Notes: generated by a model not told the origin, from the sequence alone. A DNA stretch of 64,000 nucleotides from Nitrosospira lacus (GCF_000355765.4 NZ_CP021106.3:1521137-1585136); one strand, 5' to 3'. Positions 28,084 through 37,508 are shown, numbered from the stretch's first letter. Program-made: numbers and translations.

Positions 28084-29934
28084 ATGAGCAAGTTATTGCC
28101 TCTGGGCGACATTCCCTCACTGTTGCAACGCTATGCCAGTGGCGAGCTGACTCCCGGCCGGATGGTTGAAGAGGTGCACGCACAGGTGCGGGATGACGCC
28201 GATCATGTCTGGATACACACCTTGCCGCTCGAGACATTGCGAGGCTATGCCCGCGCGGTGGAGGCCAGAATCAAGACCAGGACGAACGGCATGGCGAGGC
28301 CGCTGCCATTGTATGGCATTCCCTTTGCCATCAAGGATAATATCGATCTGGCGGGTGTGCCAACCACGGCCGCTTGTCCGGCCTTTGCCTACACGCCTCA
28401 GCATAATGCGGCGGTGGTACAGAGATTGATCGATGCGGGGGCGATTCCCATCGGCAAGACCAACCTTGATCAGTTTGCCAGCGGGCTGAATGGTACCCGC
28501 TCTCCCCATGGAGCTTGCCGCAATGCATTTAATCCCGATTATATTTCGGGTGGTTCGAGTTCCGGTTCAGCGGTGGCTTTGGCAAAAGGCGCGGTATGTT
28601 TCAGCCTGGGAACCGATACCGCGGGTTCTGGCCGGGTACCTGCGGCGTTCAATAATCTTGTCGGGTATAAGCCCACTAAAGGCTGGCTTTCCACAAGCGG
28701 AGTCGTGCCGGCCTGCCGCTCCCTGGACTGTGTTTCCATCTTTGCCTTCACGGCCGCCGATGCGGCGCGCATTCTGGCGGTGAGCGCGGCGTATGATGCA
28801 GACGATATCTACTCCCGGGAGCGGGAAGGGCATAGTTTCGATTTCGGTGGAGCGCCCGATTTTCGTGTGGGAATCCCCCGTCGGGAACAACTGCAATTTT
28901 TTGGTAACCGGGAGAGTCAACAGCTATTCGATGAGGCGATAGCAACGATCCGGATGCTGGGTGGAGAAACCATCGAGATCGACTTTGCACCTTTTCTGGA
29001 CACGGCGCGCCTGCTCTATGAAGGCCCTTGGGTAGCTGAGCGTTATGCGGGGATTCAGCGGTTTTTCGAGTTGCACAGCGATCAGGTGATTGCTCCGGTA
29101 CGCGAGATCATCGCCGGTGCGCAACACTACTCGGGTGCAGATGTATACAACGGTCTATACCGATTGCGCAGGCTTAAACGTCAGACTGATCGTGTCTGGA
29201 ATGACGTGAATTGCCTGTTGACGCCAACCGCAGGCACTATCTATACCATTGAGGCGATACAGCAGGATCCCATACGCCTCAATGCAAATCTTGGGTATTA
29301 CACCAATTTCATGAATCTTCTCGACTATGCCGCGGTGGCGGTACCAGCTGGATTCCAGAATGATGGCTTGCCTTTTGGCATAACCCTGGCGGCGCCCGCC
29401 CATCAGGACGAACCCCTCCTGCATCTTGCAGGGCGCATGCAATGGGCCTATGCGCTACCGCTTGGCGCAACCGGCATTCGCCTGCCCGACGGTATTTCAT
29501 TTCAAGGCACGTCCGGATCTGATCAGCAGCCCGATTCAATACGTGTGGCGGTCTGCGGGGCGCATCTAACCGGTTTGCCGCTGAACGGACAATTAACCCG
29601 CCGCAAGGCGCGACTCATCACAAGCACTTCAACTTCTCCGGAATACCGGCTCTATGCCCTTCCGGGCGGCCCGCCCTATCGTCCTGGAATGCTGCGAGCC
29701 GAGAAAGGCGAACAGGGAGTCGCTATCCAGGTTGAGGTCTGGGAATTACCCCTGCGGGAATTTGGCGGCTTTGTGGCGGAGATTCCGGCACCGCTGGGTA
29801 TTGGCACCATTACCCTCGCCAACGGCGAGACGGTGCAAGGCTTTCTGTGTGAGCACCATGCGGTGGTGGATGCAACGGATATCAGTGGGTTTGGAGGCTG
29901 GCGAGGCTATCTGCAGAGGTTGGGAGAATCATAA
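28084..29934 (+). CDS. atzF: Allophanate hydrolase
   Basis: Hydrolyses allophanate to two ammonia and two CO2, the last step of the pathway. The 616-residue protein has an amidase-signature domain with Lys in IPFAIKDNIDLAG, the Gly-Ser stretch ISGGSSSGSAVALA and nucleophile Ser in GTDTAGSGRVPAAF, followed by the separate C-terminal domain (about 470-616, ending GFGGWRGYLQRLGES) that acts on the dicarboxyl intermediate. The start is ATG 28084, six bases after AGGAAGA; the ATG at 28078 overlaps the carboxylase stop and would lie too near that site. A strong terminator follows 30 bases later. Confidence 0.93.
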   Translation: MSKLLPLGDIPSLLQRYASGELTPGRMVEEVHAQVRDDADHVWIHTLPLETLRGYARAVEARIKTRTNGMARPLPLYGIPFAIKDNIDLAGVPTTAACPAFAYTPQHNAAVVQRLIDAGAIPIGKTNLDQFASGLNGTRSPHGACRNAFNPDYISGGSSSGSAVALAKGAVCFSLGTDTAGSGRVPAAFNNLVGYKPTKGWLSTSGVVPACRSLDCVSIFAFTAADAARILAVSAAYDADDIYSREREGHSFDFGGAPDFRVGIPRREQLQFFGNRESQQLFDEAIATIRMLGGETIEIDFAPFLDTARLLYEGPWVAERYAGIQRFFELHSDQVIAPVREIIAGAQHYSGADVYNGLYRLRRLKRQTDRVWNDVNCLLTPTAGTIYTIEAIQQDPIRLNANLGYYTNFMNLLDYAAVAVPAGFQNDGLPFGITLAAPAHQDEPLLHLAGRMQWAYALPLGATGIRLPDGISFQGTSGSDQQPDSIRVAVCGAHLTGLPLNGQLTRRKARLITSTSTSPEYRLYALPGGPPYRPGMLRAEKGEQGVAIQVEVWELPLREFGGFVAEIPAPLGIGTITLANGETVQGFLCEHHAVVDATDISGFGGWRGYLQRLGES

Positions 29935-29966
29935 TTGCACGATTACTGCAACCTTGTCCGCATCAG

Positions 29967-30010
29967 CAAAAAATGAGGGCGTCGGATATTATCCGACGCC
30001 CTCATTTTTT
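29967..30010. terminator. Intrinsic terminator, usable in both directions
   Basis: A long perfect hairpin: AAAAATGAGGGCGTCGGATA is followed within two bases by its complement TATCCGACGCCCTCATTTTT. It ends the guanidine operon on the plus strand and, by its A-rich left edge, can also end the small secreted-protein gene that comes from the right on the minus strand. Confidence 0.92.
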
Positions 30011-30053
30011 AGTTAAATACGATGATTCGAAATGTTATTCCGACCGTGGGATG

Positions 30054-30479
30054 CTACAGACCGTTCACAACGTCAGGTGTGTTAGAAGCGGACGCCGCAT
30101 GATTTTCGTTGAGCTTCGAAGCCATTTGACGATGGAGGCTGGCTTCTTTGATGTTGGCTTCAATAGCTTGTTCGTAATCGCGTACTTGCGCGTAGGCATG
30201 CGCTTGAAGATCTTGCGCTCGCCTGCCGTAGAGGTAACTTTTATTCTCGTAATGCTCCAGCAATTCCTTTTGCTCCTCCGCTTTTACCTGCGTTTGCTTG
30301 GCGGCATCTTCATAATATTTTGCCACAGCCTCATGGTCGCTCCGGGTTGTGGCATGCTGGGCGGCTGCGCGAATCTCCGGGGTATCGGCAGGCTTGGCGG
30401 CGGTCGCGGAAGGACTCAGTGAGATTAACAAGCCTGCCATCGATAATGCCGCAACAATATTTCCTACTTTTGTTTTCAT
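30054..30479 (-). CDS. Secreted protein of unknown function, helical
   Basis: I do not recognise the family. The 141-residue protein has a good signal peptide (MKTKVGNIVAALSMAGLLISLSPSATAA). The mature part is almost wholly charged and alanine-rich, with long helical or coiled-coil stretches (EAVAKYYEDAAKQTQVKAEEQKELLEHYENK; QAIEANIKEASLHRQMASKL), and no cysteine. It looks like a periplasmic helical protein. The gene stands alone; two GGGAAACCC-type elements lie about 70-105 bases upstream of its ATG. Confidence 0.75.
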   Translation of the reverse strand: MKTKVGNIVAALSMAGLLISLSPSATAAKPADTPEIRAAAQHATTRSDHEAVAKYYEDAAKQTQVKAEEQKELLEHYENKSYLYGRRAQDLQAHAYAQVRDYEQAIEANIKEASLHRQMASKLNENHAASASNTPDVVNGL

Positions 30480-30546
30480 GATGGTAATGAACCCAAATGG
30501 AATGAAAGTGACTACATCCTATCTCAGTCAATACTATGAGTATATT

Positions 30547-30583
30547 GGGGAAACCCTGGTTTTTTACTAAGGGAAACCCTTAG
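30547..30583. promoter_or_regulatory. Paired GGGAAACCC palindromes, probable operator
   Basis: CTAAGGG-AAA-CCCTTAG at 30567-30583 is a perfect 17-bp palindrome. A half-conserved copy, GGGGAAACCCT, lies at 30547-30557; the GGGAAACCCT cores begin 23 bases apart, about two helical turns. Both sit upstream of the secreted-protein gene (ATG at 30479). Short G-A-C palindromes of this kind are typical of LuxR/NarL-type response regulator sites; the regulator is not in this window. Confidence 0.5.
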
Positions 30584-30733
30584 GAAGAGCAATGATCCCG
30601 ATTGTTGAGCCGCAATGAGGATCTCTGCCGAAATGTGAACCCCAACTCATGCTTACACCATGCGTTGGGGGATATTTCGATCCCGGGCAAGTCATGATGG
30701 AATTTCATGCCGGGTTGCGCTTTAATACTGCTG

Positions 30734-31438
30734 TTACTGCAATTCCGGATAATATTCCTGCTTGATACGGGCAACATAATTTTTAAGATTGTCTTTTGAC
30801 AGACTGTGGTCCTTGAGTGGAGATTCAATGGGACAGCCGAGGGTATTGATCAAAAATCCGAAGGCACTGGCATCCAGGCTGGTCGGTTTGTCGCCCAGGA
30901 AATATCTCTTGTTTCCCAGGCATGCTGATAACGCATCAATATCCTGCATGCCGAGCTCAAAGATTTCTTTGGCATTGTGCCGTCCCGTCCCATGTCCCAG
31001 GATCTGCCGCTGGATCCTTCGGCGATAATAAGCTGCCGCCAGATCGCGGATGACAGGAGGCATTACGCTAAAAATCGCTTTCTTGTTCACCTGCCAATTT
31101 GCGTCCGTGTACTGCCACCGCGAATACATCGTTGCCCAAAACAGATGCTCTTCCAGCAAGCGCTGCATCGCGAGCGACAACGCCGATTCTGATGGGGTTA
31201 ACCCTTCGTCCAGATCCTTATACTTGGTTTTGAGGTGCCGTATGATAAAACGCGAGTCTGCTAATTTGAGATCGCCATCTTCGATGTATGGCAGCTTGCG
31301 CTTCGGCGCAAACAACGGAAGGGTTGCTTTGATAGCATATTCAATATCCGCCATTCTCAGGTATGTTTCCGTCTTGCAGCAGAAATGACTGAGATTCGGA
31401 ATGCCCCACGTGCGTTCCAACTGATAAAGTATCACCAT
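30734..31438 (-). CDS. Glutathione S-transferase of the metaxin/FAXC-like group
   Basis: A 234-residue GST-fold protein. The N-terminal thioredoxin-like half reads MVILYQLERTWGIPNLSHFCCKTETYLRMADIEYAIKATL, with KLPYIEDGDLKLADSRFIIRHL as the glutathione-site region; the C-terminal helical half has FLGDKPTSLDASAFGFL, typical of GST/metaxin proteins. Two adjacent Cys near residue 19 are notable. The start is ATG 31438 with GGGAG upstream. An operator-like sequence shared with the gshA/hxlR promoter lies at 31509-31527, so it is probably controlled with glutathione synthesis. The substrate is unknown. Confidence 0.82.
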   Translation of the reverse strand: MVILYQLERTWGIPNLSHFCCKTETYLRMADIEYAIKATLPLFAPKRKLPYIEDGDLKLADSRFIIRHLKTKYKDLDEGLTPSESALSLAMQRLLEEHLFWATMYSRWQYTDANWQVNKKAIFSVMPPVIRDLAAAYYRRRIQRQILGHGTGRHNAKEIFELGMQDIDALSACLGNKRYFLGDKPTSLDASAFGFLINTLGCPIESPLKDHSLSKDNLKNYVARIKQEYYPELQ

Positions 31439-31466
31439 CAAAAACTCCCTGATTATTTGTACCCGC

Positions 31467-31527
31467 GTTAACTTGCAGTTAACCAGTGACGAATATTATC
31501 CTAATGCATTGCAAAATGCAAGTAACT
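31467..31527. promoter_or_regulatory. Putative HxlR operator in front of the GST gene
   Basis: TTGCA-AAA-TGCAAGTAACT at 31509-31527 is nearly identical to a sequence in the gshA/hxlR intergenic region (one base differs over 19). A related element, GTTAACTTGCAGTTAAC, lies at 31467-31483. Read on the minus strand, a GATAAT box lies between the two, so the first element would cover the -35 region of the GST promoter. Confidence 0.6.
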
Positions 31528-31699
31528 CTATGCATGCACATCACATCCAGGTGAGCGGCTGCGCACCTATCGCCTGCATTAAGAGTGCAGTATGTTTCGT
31601 CCGGGCTTGGAAATGCGGGCAAGCTGGCTGGGCACCGGTTTTCCCGCAATCAGCGGAATGTGGTTACGCCTTGAACGATATTGGGAATATGATGTTGAA

Positions 31700-33343
31700 T
31701 CATGATTGTGCGCGGGCCATGGTGTGAGGTGTGTCCTGTGAATGAATGATGCTGGGGGAGGGGTCCTGAGAGAAATAATTGTCCAGGTATTCGTTGAGGG
31801 GGATCTCATCCGTGGCATCGATCTGATCCTGTTGCGCCAGCGAAGCGGCGACGTGGAGATCAAAACTCCTCCCTACCGCGGCATCCAGTGCGGCATCCTG
31901 GAAATAACGGGTATATTCAAGGGACTTCTGCAATACCAGCTCGGTAATCGACATCTTTTGCGCGCGCATGGCCGCCAGCACCCTGGCTGAAGCCGTCAAC
32001 TCGGGATGGCGAATCGCTTCGATCTGCCGGTGCAATGCGCGGGTGTAGGGTTTATCGGCATGGCCGTTGTCCAGGATCTCACAGATCTCCCGCATCTGCT
32101 CGCACAGCCTCAACGCCCATTGCTGCAGCGGGATTTCCCGTCCGTCGTTTAACAGCTTCAGTCCCGGCTCTCTGCCGCGATTGGCCACAGACAATGCGTT
32201 ATGACTGATCTCGTCATGCTGCTTCAAGTCATGCCCCGCATTGGGCTGGAATAGACAGAAAAGACCCAGTGCTTCAAGAAAGCGCGTGGTTTCGATCGCA
32301 ATGCCCGCGGGTTCAAACATATCCACATCCACGGAGCGTATTTCAACATATTGAATCCCCCGGCTTCCCAGCGCCTGCAACGGCCTCTCGCCGGATTGCG
32401 CCGGCTGTTTCGGCCGCACCGAAGTGTAATACTCGTTCTCGATTTGCAGGAAATGGGTATTCAACTGCCGGTACTGATCGCCCACCTTCGCCCCGATTCT
32501 TTCATATCCGAGATAAGGTATCGTTGTTGCCCTGCCCAAATCCCGAATATATTCATCGAGACTGTTAAAGGAAACATGAAACATCGATTGAACGGGATTC
32601 AAATAGCCGATCTCGCTCATCCTCAAGGAAGTGGCAAAGGGTTTGTAATATGAAGTCTCATCGAATTGCTGCAACGTACCGGAATAAAGGGAATTGCGGC
32701 TATCGACGAAGCTCTTGCCGACCGCCGGGGACGAGCCGGATAAATACAGGATAAGCCAGCCATAGCGCTGCAGGTTTCTGATCATTCGCATATAAGCCTG
32801 CGTCGTGAATGATCGCAGATCGCCGGCATGTTTCATGGAATGCTGGTATTGCGGCCAGAATGGCTCAGGAAGCGAGTAATTGAAATGGATTCCGGCGATG
32901 ACCTGCATGCAACGGCCGTAGCGGTAGCTCAAACCCTGCCGGTAGATATGCTTCATCCTTCCCACATTGGACGAACCATATTCGGCGATGGGAATTGCCG
33001 GGTCCCGCAAATCGCCGATAGGCATGCTGCCTGCCAGCAACAGTTCATCACCGAGGTTGGCACAGACGTATTGATGCAGGTGGGTCAGAAAACCCAGCAT
33101 CTCGTTTCCATCCGGCAATGCCGGCGTGATCAATTCCAATAGCGCCTCGGAATAATCAGTAGTGATATGCGGATGCGTCAATGCGGCCCCGAGCCGGCGC
33201 GGGTGGGGCAGCTGCGAGATGGCGCCCTCGCGGGTGATGCGCAGGCTTTCCTTCTCGATGCCTTTCAGGCCATGGATTAATAAAGGCCGCAGAGAGGCGT
33301 CGATGCGTGTCTGCAAGCGTGCGTCGGATAACTTGTTTGACAT
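31700..33343 (-). CDS. gshA: Glutamate-cysteine ligase
   Basis: Makes gamma-glutamylcysteine, the first step of glutathione synthesis. The 547-residue length and motifs are those of the gammaproteobacterial-type GshA: GLKGIEKESLRITREG, TTDYSEALLELITPAL, YGSSNVGRMKHIYRQGLSYRYG, IAGIHFNYSLPEPFW and YVEIRSVDVDMFEPAG. CGGAG precedes the ATG. It diverges from the HxlR-type regulator gene over a 216-base region that carries the shared operator-like sequence, which suggests control by thiol or electrophile stress. Confidence 0.94.
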   Translation of the reverse strand: MSNKLSDARLQTRIDASLRPLLIHGLKGIEKESLRITREGAISQLPHPRRLGAALTHPHITTDYSEALLELITPALPDGNEMLGFLTHLHQYVCANLGDELLLAGSMPIGDLRDPAIPIAEYGSSNVGRMKHIYRQGLSYRYGRCMQVIAGIHFNYSLPEPFWPQYQHSMKHAGDLRSFTTQAYMRMIRNLQRYGWLILYLSGSSPAVGKSFVDSRNSLYSGTLQQFDETSYYKPFATSLRMSEIGYLNPVQSMFHVSFNSLDEYIRDLGRATTIPYLGYERIGAKVGDQYRQLNTHFLQIENEYYTSVRPKQPAQSGERPLQALGSRGIQYVEIRSVDVDMFEPAGIAIETTRFLEALGLFCLFQPNAGHDLKQHDEISHNALSVANRGREPGLKLLNDGREIPLQQWALRLCEQMREICEILDNGHADKPYTRALHRQIEAIRHPELTASARVLAAMRAQKMSITELVLQKSLEYTRYFQDAALDAAVGRSFDLHVAASLAQQDQIDATDEIPLNEYLDNYFSQDPSPSIIHSQDTPHTMARAQS

Positions 33344-33498
33344 TTTTTACTCCGATATCTGTTGATGATCAGGAATGCCCATGTACGCTCGAAACCAGCA
33401 AAGTTTCAACATGATAAAAATCTCCATGGTCAATCTGCCCAGTGACATCCCGCTTTATGGCTTTTAATAAGCAAGTGATTAAAGCTTAGCTCAATATA

Positions 33499-33534
33499 TT
33501 GCAGAATGCAAGTAACTATATTATATTAGTAACT
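33499..33534. promoter_or_regulatory. Putative HxlR operator and promoter between gshA and hxlR
   Basis: TTGCA-GAA-TGCAAGTAACT at 33499-33517 repeats the GST upstream sequence, and a second AGTAACT lies at 33528-33534, 17 bases from the first. TTGCAG (33499-33504) and TATATT (33522-33527) with 17 bases between form a good promoter toward hxlR, so bound protein would cover both promoter boxes. This layout fits autoregulation. Confidence 0.6.
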
Positions 33535-33559
33535 CGATGATTTTTCGTGCAGGCAAGTT

Positions 33560-33943
33560 ATGAACGACGATAAGACGGCGGAAGGAAAATTTGCTTTTGA
33601 GAGGTCGTGCTGCCCGCTCACGAATGCATTGGATATTTTTGGCGATAAATGGACACTGCTGATCATCCGGGATCTGGTTCTGGGCAAACACCGCTATCTG
33701 GAATTGATATCCTCGCCAGAAAAAATCGCGTCAAATATCCTTGCGGATCGCTTGAAGAAACTGGAAGCCGCGGGTCTCATTACTCGACGGGCCTATCAGC
33801 AGAAACCCGCGCGCTATGAGTATTTCCTGACAGATAAAGGCGAAAGCTTGTGGCCGGTGCTGGCGGCAATAATCTCCTGGAGTCAGGAGCATTATCCCGG
33901 CACTCAGCTATTTCCCGCGATCAGGCAGCGTCAGCCAAGCTGA
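33560..33943 (+). CDS. HxlR-family transcriptional regulator
   Basis: A 127-residue winged-helix regulator. It has the family start CCPLTNALDIFGDKWTLLIIRDLVLGKHRYLEL, the recognition region IASNILADRLKKLEAAGLI and the wing RYEYFLTDKGESLWPVL. Two adjacent cysteines (about residues 15-16, in the segment where redox-sensing HxlR proteins hold their reactive Cys) suggest that it senses electrophiles or oxidants. It diverges from gshA, and the repeated operator sequences in its own promoter and before the GST gene suggest a small thiol-stress regulon. Confidence 0.88.
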   Translation: MNDDKTAEGKFAFERSCCPLTNALDIFGDKWTLLIIRDLVLGKHRYLELISSPEKIASNILADRLKKLEAAGLITRRAYQQKPARYEYFLTDKGESLWPVLAAIISWSQEHYPGTQLFPAIRQRQPS

Positions 33944-34131
33944 TGCGTATCAGACACCGAGCTGTTGGGGCGGGTTGATAGAGAGCAACAGCGCTTCTCA
34001 GAGGCGGACCCGCTTCAGTGGCGGATTTTGTGCTTTTCTTCAACTTTTGCGGTAACCCATATGTCGAGTAACCTGGGTGACAAATGAACGCCGCTGATTA
34101 TCCGTGATCGGGTATCCAGGTGAACTTGAAA

Positions 34132-34995
34132 TCAAGAGAGTGCCCGGTTTGCCATTTCCCGCTTGTATCGTTGCCGTTCCGCTTCTTCCTTGAGTGCGGC
34201 GTCTACTTCCCGCATGACGCTGCTGACATCAGCCGGTTTCTCGTCACGTTCAAAATGCCCTGTCAGCTTGATCTCCGGAAGCAATTTCCCGCTCTGGTAG
34301 AGTGACCATATCTCCCTGCCATAGTCAGTGGCGGGCAATTCGGGCGCAAAGCGGCCAAAGTAGGCAGCAAGGTTATCCATGTCGCGGACCAGCATGCTGC
34401 GGGCGTTGTTGTTGGCCGCCGCGTCAATGGCCTGGGGCAGGTCGATGATGACCAGTCCGTCGCTGCCGGCAAGCACATTGTATTCGGACAAATCGCCATG
34501 GACGATCCCGGCGCAAAGCATGCGCACCACCTCCCTGACAAGGGTGAGGTGATGCGCGCGCGCCTCTTCCGCCGTGAGCGCCAGATCATTGAGCCGGGGG
34601 GCGGCCGCGCCATTGACGCCCGTCACCAGTTCCATCAGCAGCACACCCTCGAAGAAATTATAGGGCTGCGGCACACGCACGCCGGCGGCGGCAAGACGGC
34701 ACAGGGAATCCACTTCCACGCTGCGCCACGCATCTTCCTGCGCCTTGCGTCCATAGCGGGTGCCCTTCTCCATGGCGCGGGCGCGCCGGCTGTTCTTCAC
34801 TCTGCGGCCTTCGGTGTAATCCACGCTCTGGCGGAAGCTGCGTGCGTTGGCTTCCTTGTATACCTTCGCGCAACGTATCGCTTCTCCGCAGCGGACCACG
34901 TAGACCATGGCTTCCTTGCCGCTCATGAGCTGGCAGATGACTTCATCGACGAGACCCTCCTCGACGAGCGGTTCAATTCTTTTCGGGATTTTCAT
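34132..34995 (-). CDS. RIO-type serine protein kinase
   Basis: A 287-residue atypical kinase of the RIO1-like group. The ATP-binding Lys is in CAKVYKEAN; the RIO insert region has SRRARAMEKGTRYGRKAQEDAWRSVE; the catalytic loop is IVHGDLSEYNVL and the metal site IIDLPQAID. Short N-terminal residues (RIEPLVEEGLVDEV) replace the winged-helix domain of the archaeal and eukaryotic RIO proteins. In those organisms RIO kinases act in small-subunit ribosome maturation; the bacterial role is not settled. It is a single gene downstream of, and on the same strand as, metG. Confidence 0.88.
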   Translation of the reverse strand: MKIPKRIEPLVEEGLVDEVICQLMSGKEAMVYVVRCGEAIRCAKVYKEANARSFRQSVDYTEGRRVKNSRRARAMEKGTRYGRKAQEDAWRSVEVDSLCRLAAAGVRVPQPYNFFEGVLLMELVTGVNGAAAPRLNDLALTAEEARAHHLTLVREVVRMLCAGIVHGDLSEYNVLAGSDGLVIIDLPQAIDAAANNNARSMLVRDMDNLAAYFGRFAPELPATDYGREIWSLYQSGKLLPEIKLTGHFERDEKPADVSSVMREVDAALKEEAERQRYKREMANRALS

Positions 34996-35153
34996 GGATG
35001 CTTTTGCGAGCGCGCAAAATCTGGCGCAAGCCGGTCATTTATCCTTGTCAAATGGGATGATGCAACAGAACCGGCGCTGTATTCGTTGGGTATCAAATGC
35101 GCCCTCATGAGCGTGCCTGAGCGAAAAACGTGTTTGCACGTTCTTCGGGCCGC

Positions 35154-37367
35154 CTATTTTACCTTCATTCCCGGCTGCGCGCCCTCATCGGGAGCGAGCA
35201 GATAAGGTCCGCCGCTTTCACCTCCCGCAGCCAGTACCATTCCCTCCGAGATGCCGAATTTCATTTTTCGTGGCGCGAGATTAGCCACCATGACGGTCAG
35301 CCGGCCCTTGAGCGATTCCGGAGGATAGGTGGACTTTATGCCGGCAAACACGGTGCGCGGCTGTTCTTCGCCAATATCCAACGTTAACTTCAACAGCTTG
35401 TCTGCTCCTGGTACATGTTCAGCGTCGACGATTTTCGCGATGCGCAAATCCACCTTGCTGAAATCATCAATCGAAATGCTTCCGGCAACCGGCGCGGTGG
35501 CATGTTGCTGTGCTTCAGCATGACGCACAGGCGAATGGGGGTTTGTGACAGGTTCGAGAGTTTGTTTGTTGGCTTCGATCATGGCGTTAATCTCTTTTTG
35601 GTCAATACGGGTCATCAGGTGCTGGTAAGGGTTGATGGCGTGGTCCAACGGTAAATCTTTCAGAACATCGCACCACTGTAGTGGCGGAATGTTCAGGAAG
35701 CCTTCCACGTTGTTCGCAAGCTGTGGCATTACGGGCTTAAGATATAAGGTCAGCAAGCGGAAGATATTGAGCGCCACCGTGCAAACTTCATGCAGCCGGA
35801 TTTTTGATACTTCGTCTTCCTGTTTGGCAAGTTCCCAAGGCTTCATGTCATCCACATACTGGTTTGCTTCATCGGCCAACGCCATGATTTTCTTGCTCGC
35901 CTTTAAATATTCCCGTTTTTCGTAGTAATCAGCGATTTGCTCGGCAGCACCGTGAAGGTTCATAATGAGCCAGTATTCATTCCCGAGAGGATCCTCCGAA
36001 AATCGGTAATTTCCTGCCGGCTGAGGTTCCTTGGTTTTTACCCCTGCGGTCAGGTCGCCATTGTCGCTGTTTAAAAATGAATCTGCTTGATGAGGGTATT
36101 TATACTTATCCAGGCTGGCAATGTAGTTGCATAGCTTTCCATCGAAGCGTTTAGTAATAAATCCCGCACAACGGCTTGCAATATTGATGTATTTACCCAC
36201 CAAATCGGAATTTACTCGCGCGACGAAATCGTCCAGGTTGAGGTCGATATCTTCCATGGTGCCGTTCAGCTTGGTGGCATAGTAGTAGCGCAGCCATTCC
36301 GGATTCAACTCCTGCTTCAAATAGCTTCCGGCAGTGATGAACGTGCCGCGCGATTTGCTCATCTTTTCGCCGTTCACGGTGAGAAAACCATGGACGAAAA
36401 TCTTTGTGGGTGTACGGTAACCGGCATTCTTCAGCATTGCCGGCCAGAACAGCGCGTGAAAATAGAGAATATCCTTGCCGATGAAGTGATACAGCTCAGT
36501 GGCTGAATCCTTCTTCCAGAACTCGTCAAAATCGATACCTTTTCGCTCGCACAGGTTTCTGAAGCTGCCCATGTAGCCGATTGGAGCATCCAGCCATACA
36601 TAGAAATACTTGCCTGGCGCATCGGGGATTTCAAAACCGAAATACGGTGCGTCGCGCGAGATATCCCAGTCGGAGAGCTCGTTCTCTCCGGCTGCACCCA
36701 GCCACTCGCGCATCTTGTTGGCAGCCTCCGGCTGCAAGGTTCCCGAGGTTGTCCATGCGCGCAGGAAATCCACACAACGAGTATCCGAGAGCTTGAAAAA
36801 GAAATGCTCGGTGGATTTTTTTACCGGGACCGCGCCGGATACCGCGGAGTAGGGATTTTTTAAATCGATGGGGGTATAGGCCGCTCCACATGCTTCGCAA
36901 TTGTCACCGTACTGATCGTGCGCACCGCATTTGGGACATTCGCCCTTGATGAAGCGATCCGGCAGGAACATCTGCTTGACCGGATCGTAGAGCTGTTCGA
37001 TGGCGCGGACAGCTATCAGCCCGGCGGTCTTGAGCCTGGTGTAAATATTCTCGGCGTATTGGCGGGTTTCGGGCGAATGCGTGGTGTAGTAATTGTCGAA
37101 TTCGACATGAAAGCCTGTGAAGTTGCTCAGATGCTCGCCATGCACCTTCGCTATCAGCGCTTCCGGCGTAATGCCTTCCTGCTCGGCGCGCAGCATGATG
37201 GGTGTACCATGCGTGTCATCGGCGCATACATAATACACCTCGTGCCCTTGCATTTTCTGGAAACGTACCCAGATGTCGGTCTGAATGTATTCCACCAGAT
37301 GGCCAAGATGGATGCTGCCGTTGGCGTAGGGCAGGGCGGAAGTGACAAGAATTTTTCGCTTGTTCAT
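35154..37367 (-). CDS. metG: Methionyl-tRNA synthetase
   Basis: Charges tRNA-Met with methionine. The 737-residue protein carries the HIGH-type motif in [13 protein letters not shown], the zinc knuckle [18 protein letters not shown], the KMSKS loop in [12 protein letters not shown], an anticodon-binding domain, and a C-terminal tRNA-binding/dimer domain ([21 protein letters not shown] to the end) as in E. coli MetG. I chose ATG 37367 because [17 protein letters not shown] is the usual start; an in-frame ATG nine codons earlier is also possible and neither has a good ribosome site. Confidence 0.95.
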   Translation of the reverse strand: MNKRKILVTSALPYANGSIHLGHLVEYIQTDIWVRFQKMQGHEVYYVCADDTHGTPIMLRAEQEGITPEALIAKVHGEHLSNFTGFHVEFDNYYTTHSPETRQYAENIYTRLKTAGLIAVRAIEQLYDPVKQMFLPDRFIKGECPKCGAHDQYGDNCEACGAAYTPIDLKNPYSAVSGAVPVKKSTEHFFFKLSDTRCVDFLRAWTTSGTLQPEAANKMREWLGAAGENELSDWDISRDAPYFGFEIPDAPGKYFYVWLDAPIGYMGSFRNLCERKGIDFDEFWKKDSATELYHFIGKDILYFHALFWPAMLKNAGYRTPTKIFVHGFLTVNGEKMSKSRGTFITAGSYLKQELNPEWLRYYYATKLNGTMEDIDLNLDDFVARVNSDLVGKYINIASRCAGFITKRFDGKLCNYIASLDKYKYPHQADSFLNSDNGDLTAGVKTKEPQPAGNYRFSEDPLGNEYWLIMNLHGAAEQIADYYEKREYLKASKKIMALADEANQYVDDMKPWELAKQEDEVSKIRLHEVCTVALNIFRLLTLYLKPVMPQLANNVEGFLNIPPLQWCDVLKDLPLDHAINPYQHLMTRIDQKEINAMIEANKQTLEPVTNPHSPVRHAEAQQHATAPVAGSISIDDFSKVDLRIAKIVDAEHVPGADKLLKLTLDIGEEQPRTVFAGIKSTYPPESLKGRLTVMVANLAPRKMKFGISEGMVLAAGGESGGPYLLAPDEGAQPGMKVK

Positions 37368-37508
37368 CAATTGTCTATGGAAATTGTCAAACATAATTGT
37401 AACAAACTGCGGGCCTCGCGGTCTGTAGAACTGCAGAAACCAATCCTGATGCGCTTGAGCGGGCTGATTCCGTGCAGCCGTCCTTATCAGTAGACTAAGC
37501 TGCCGTTA

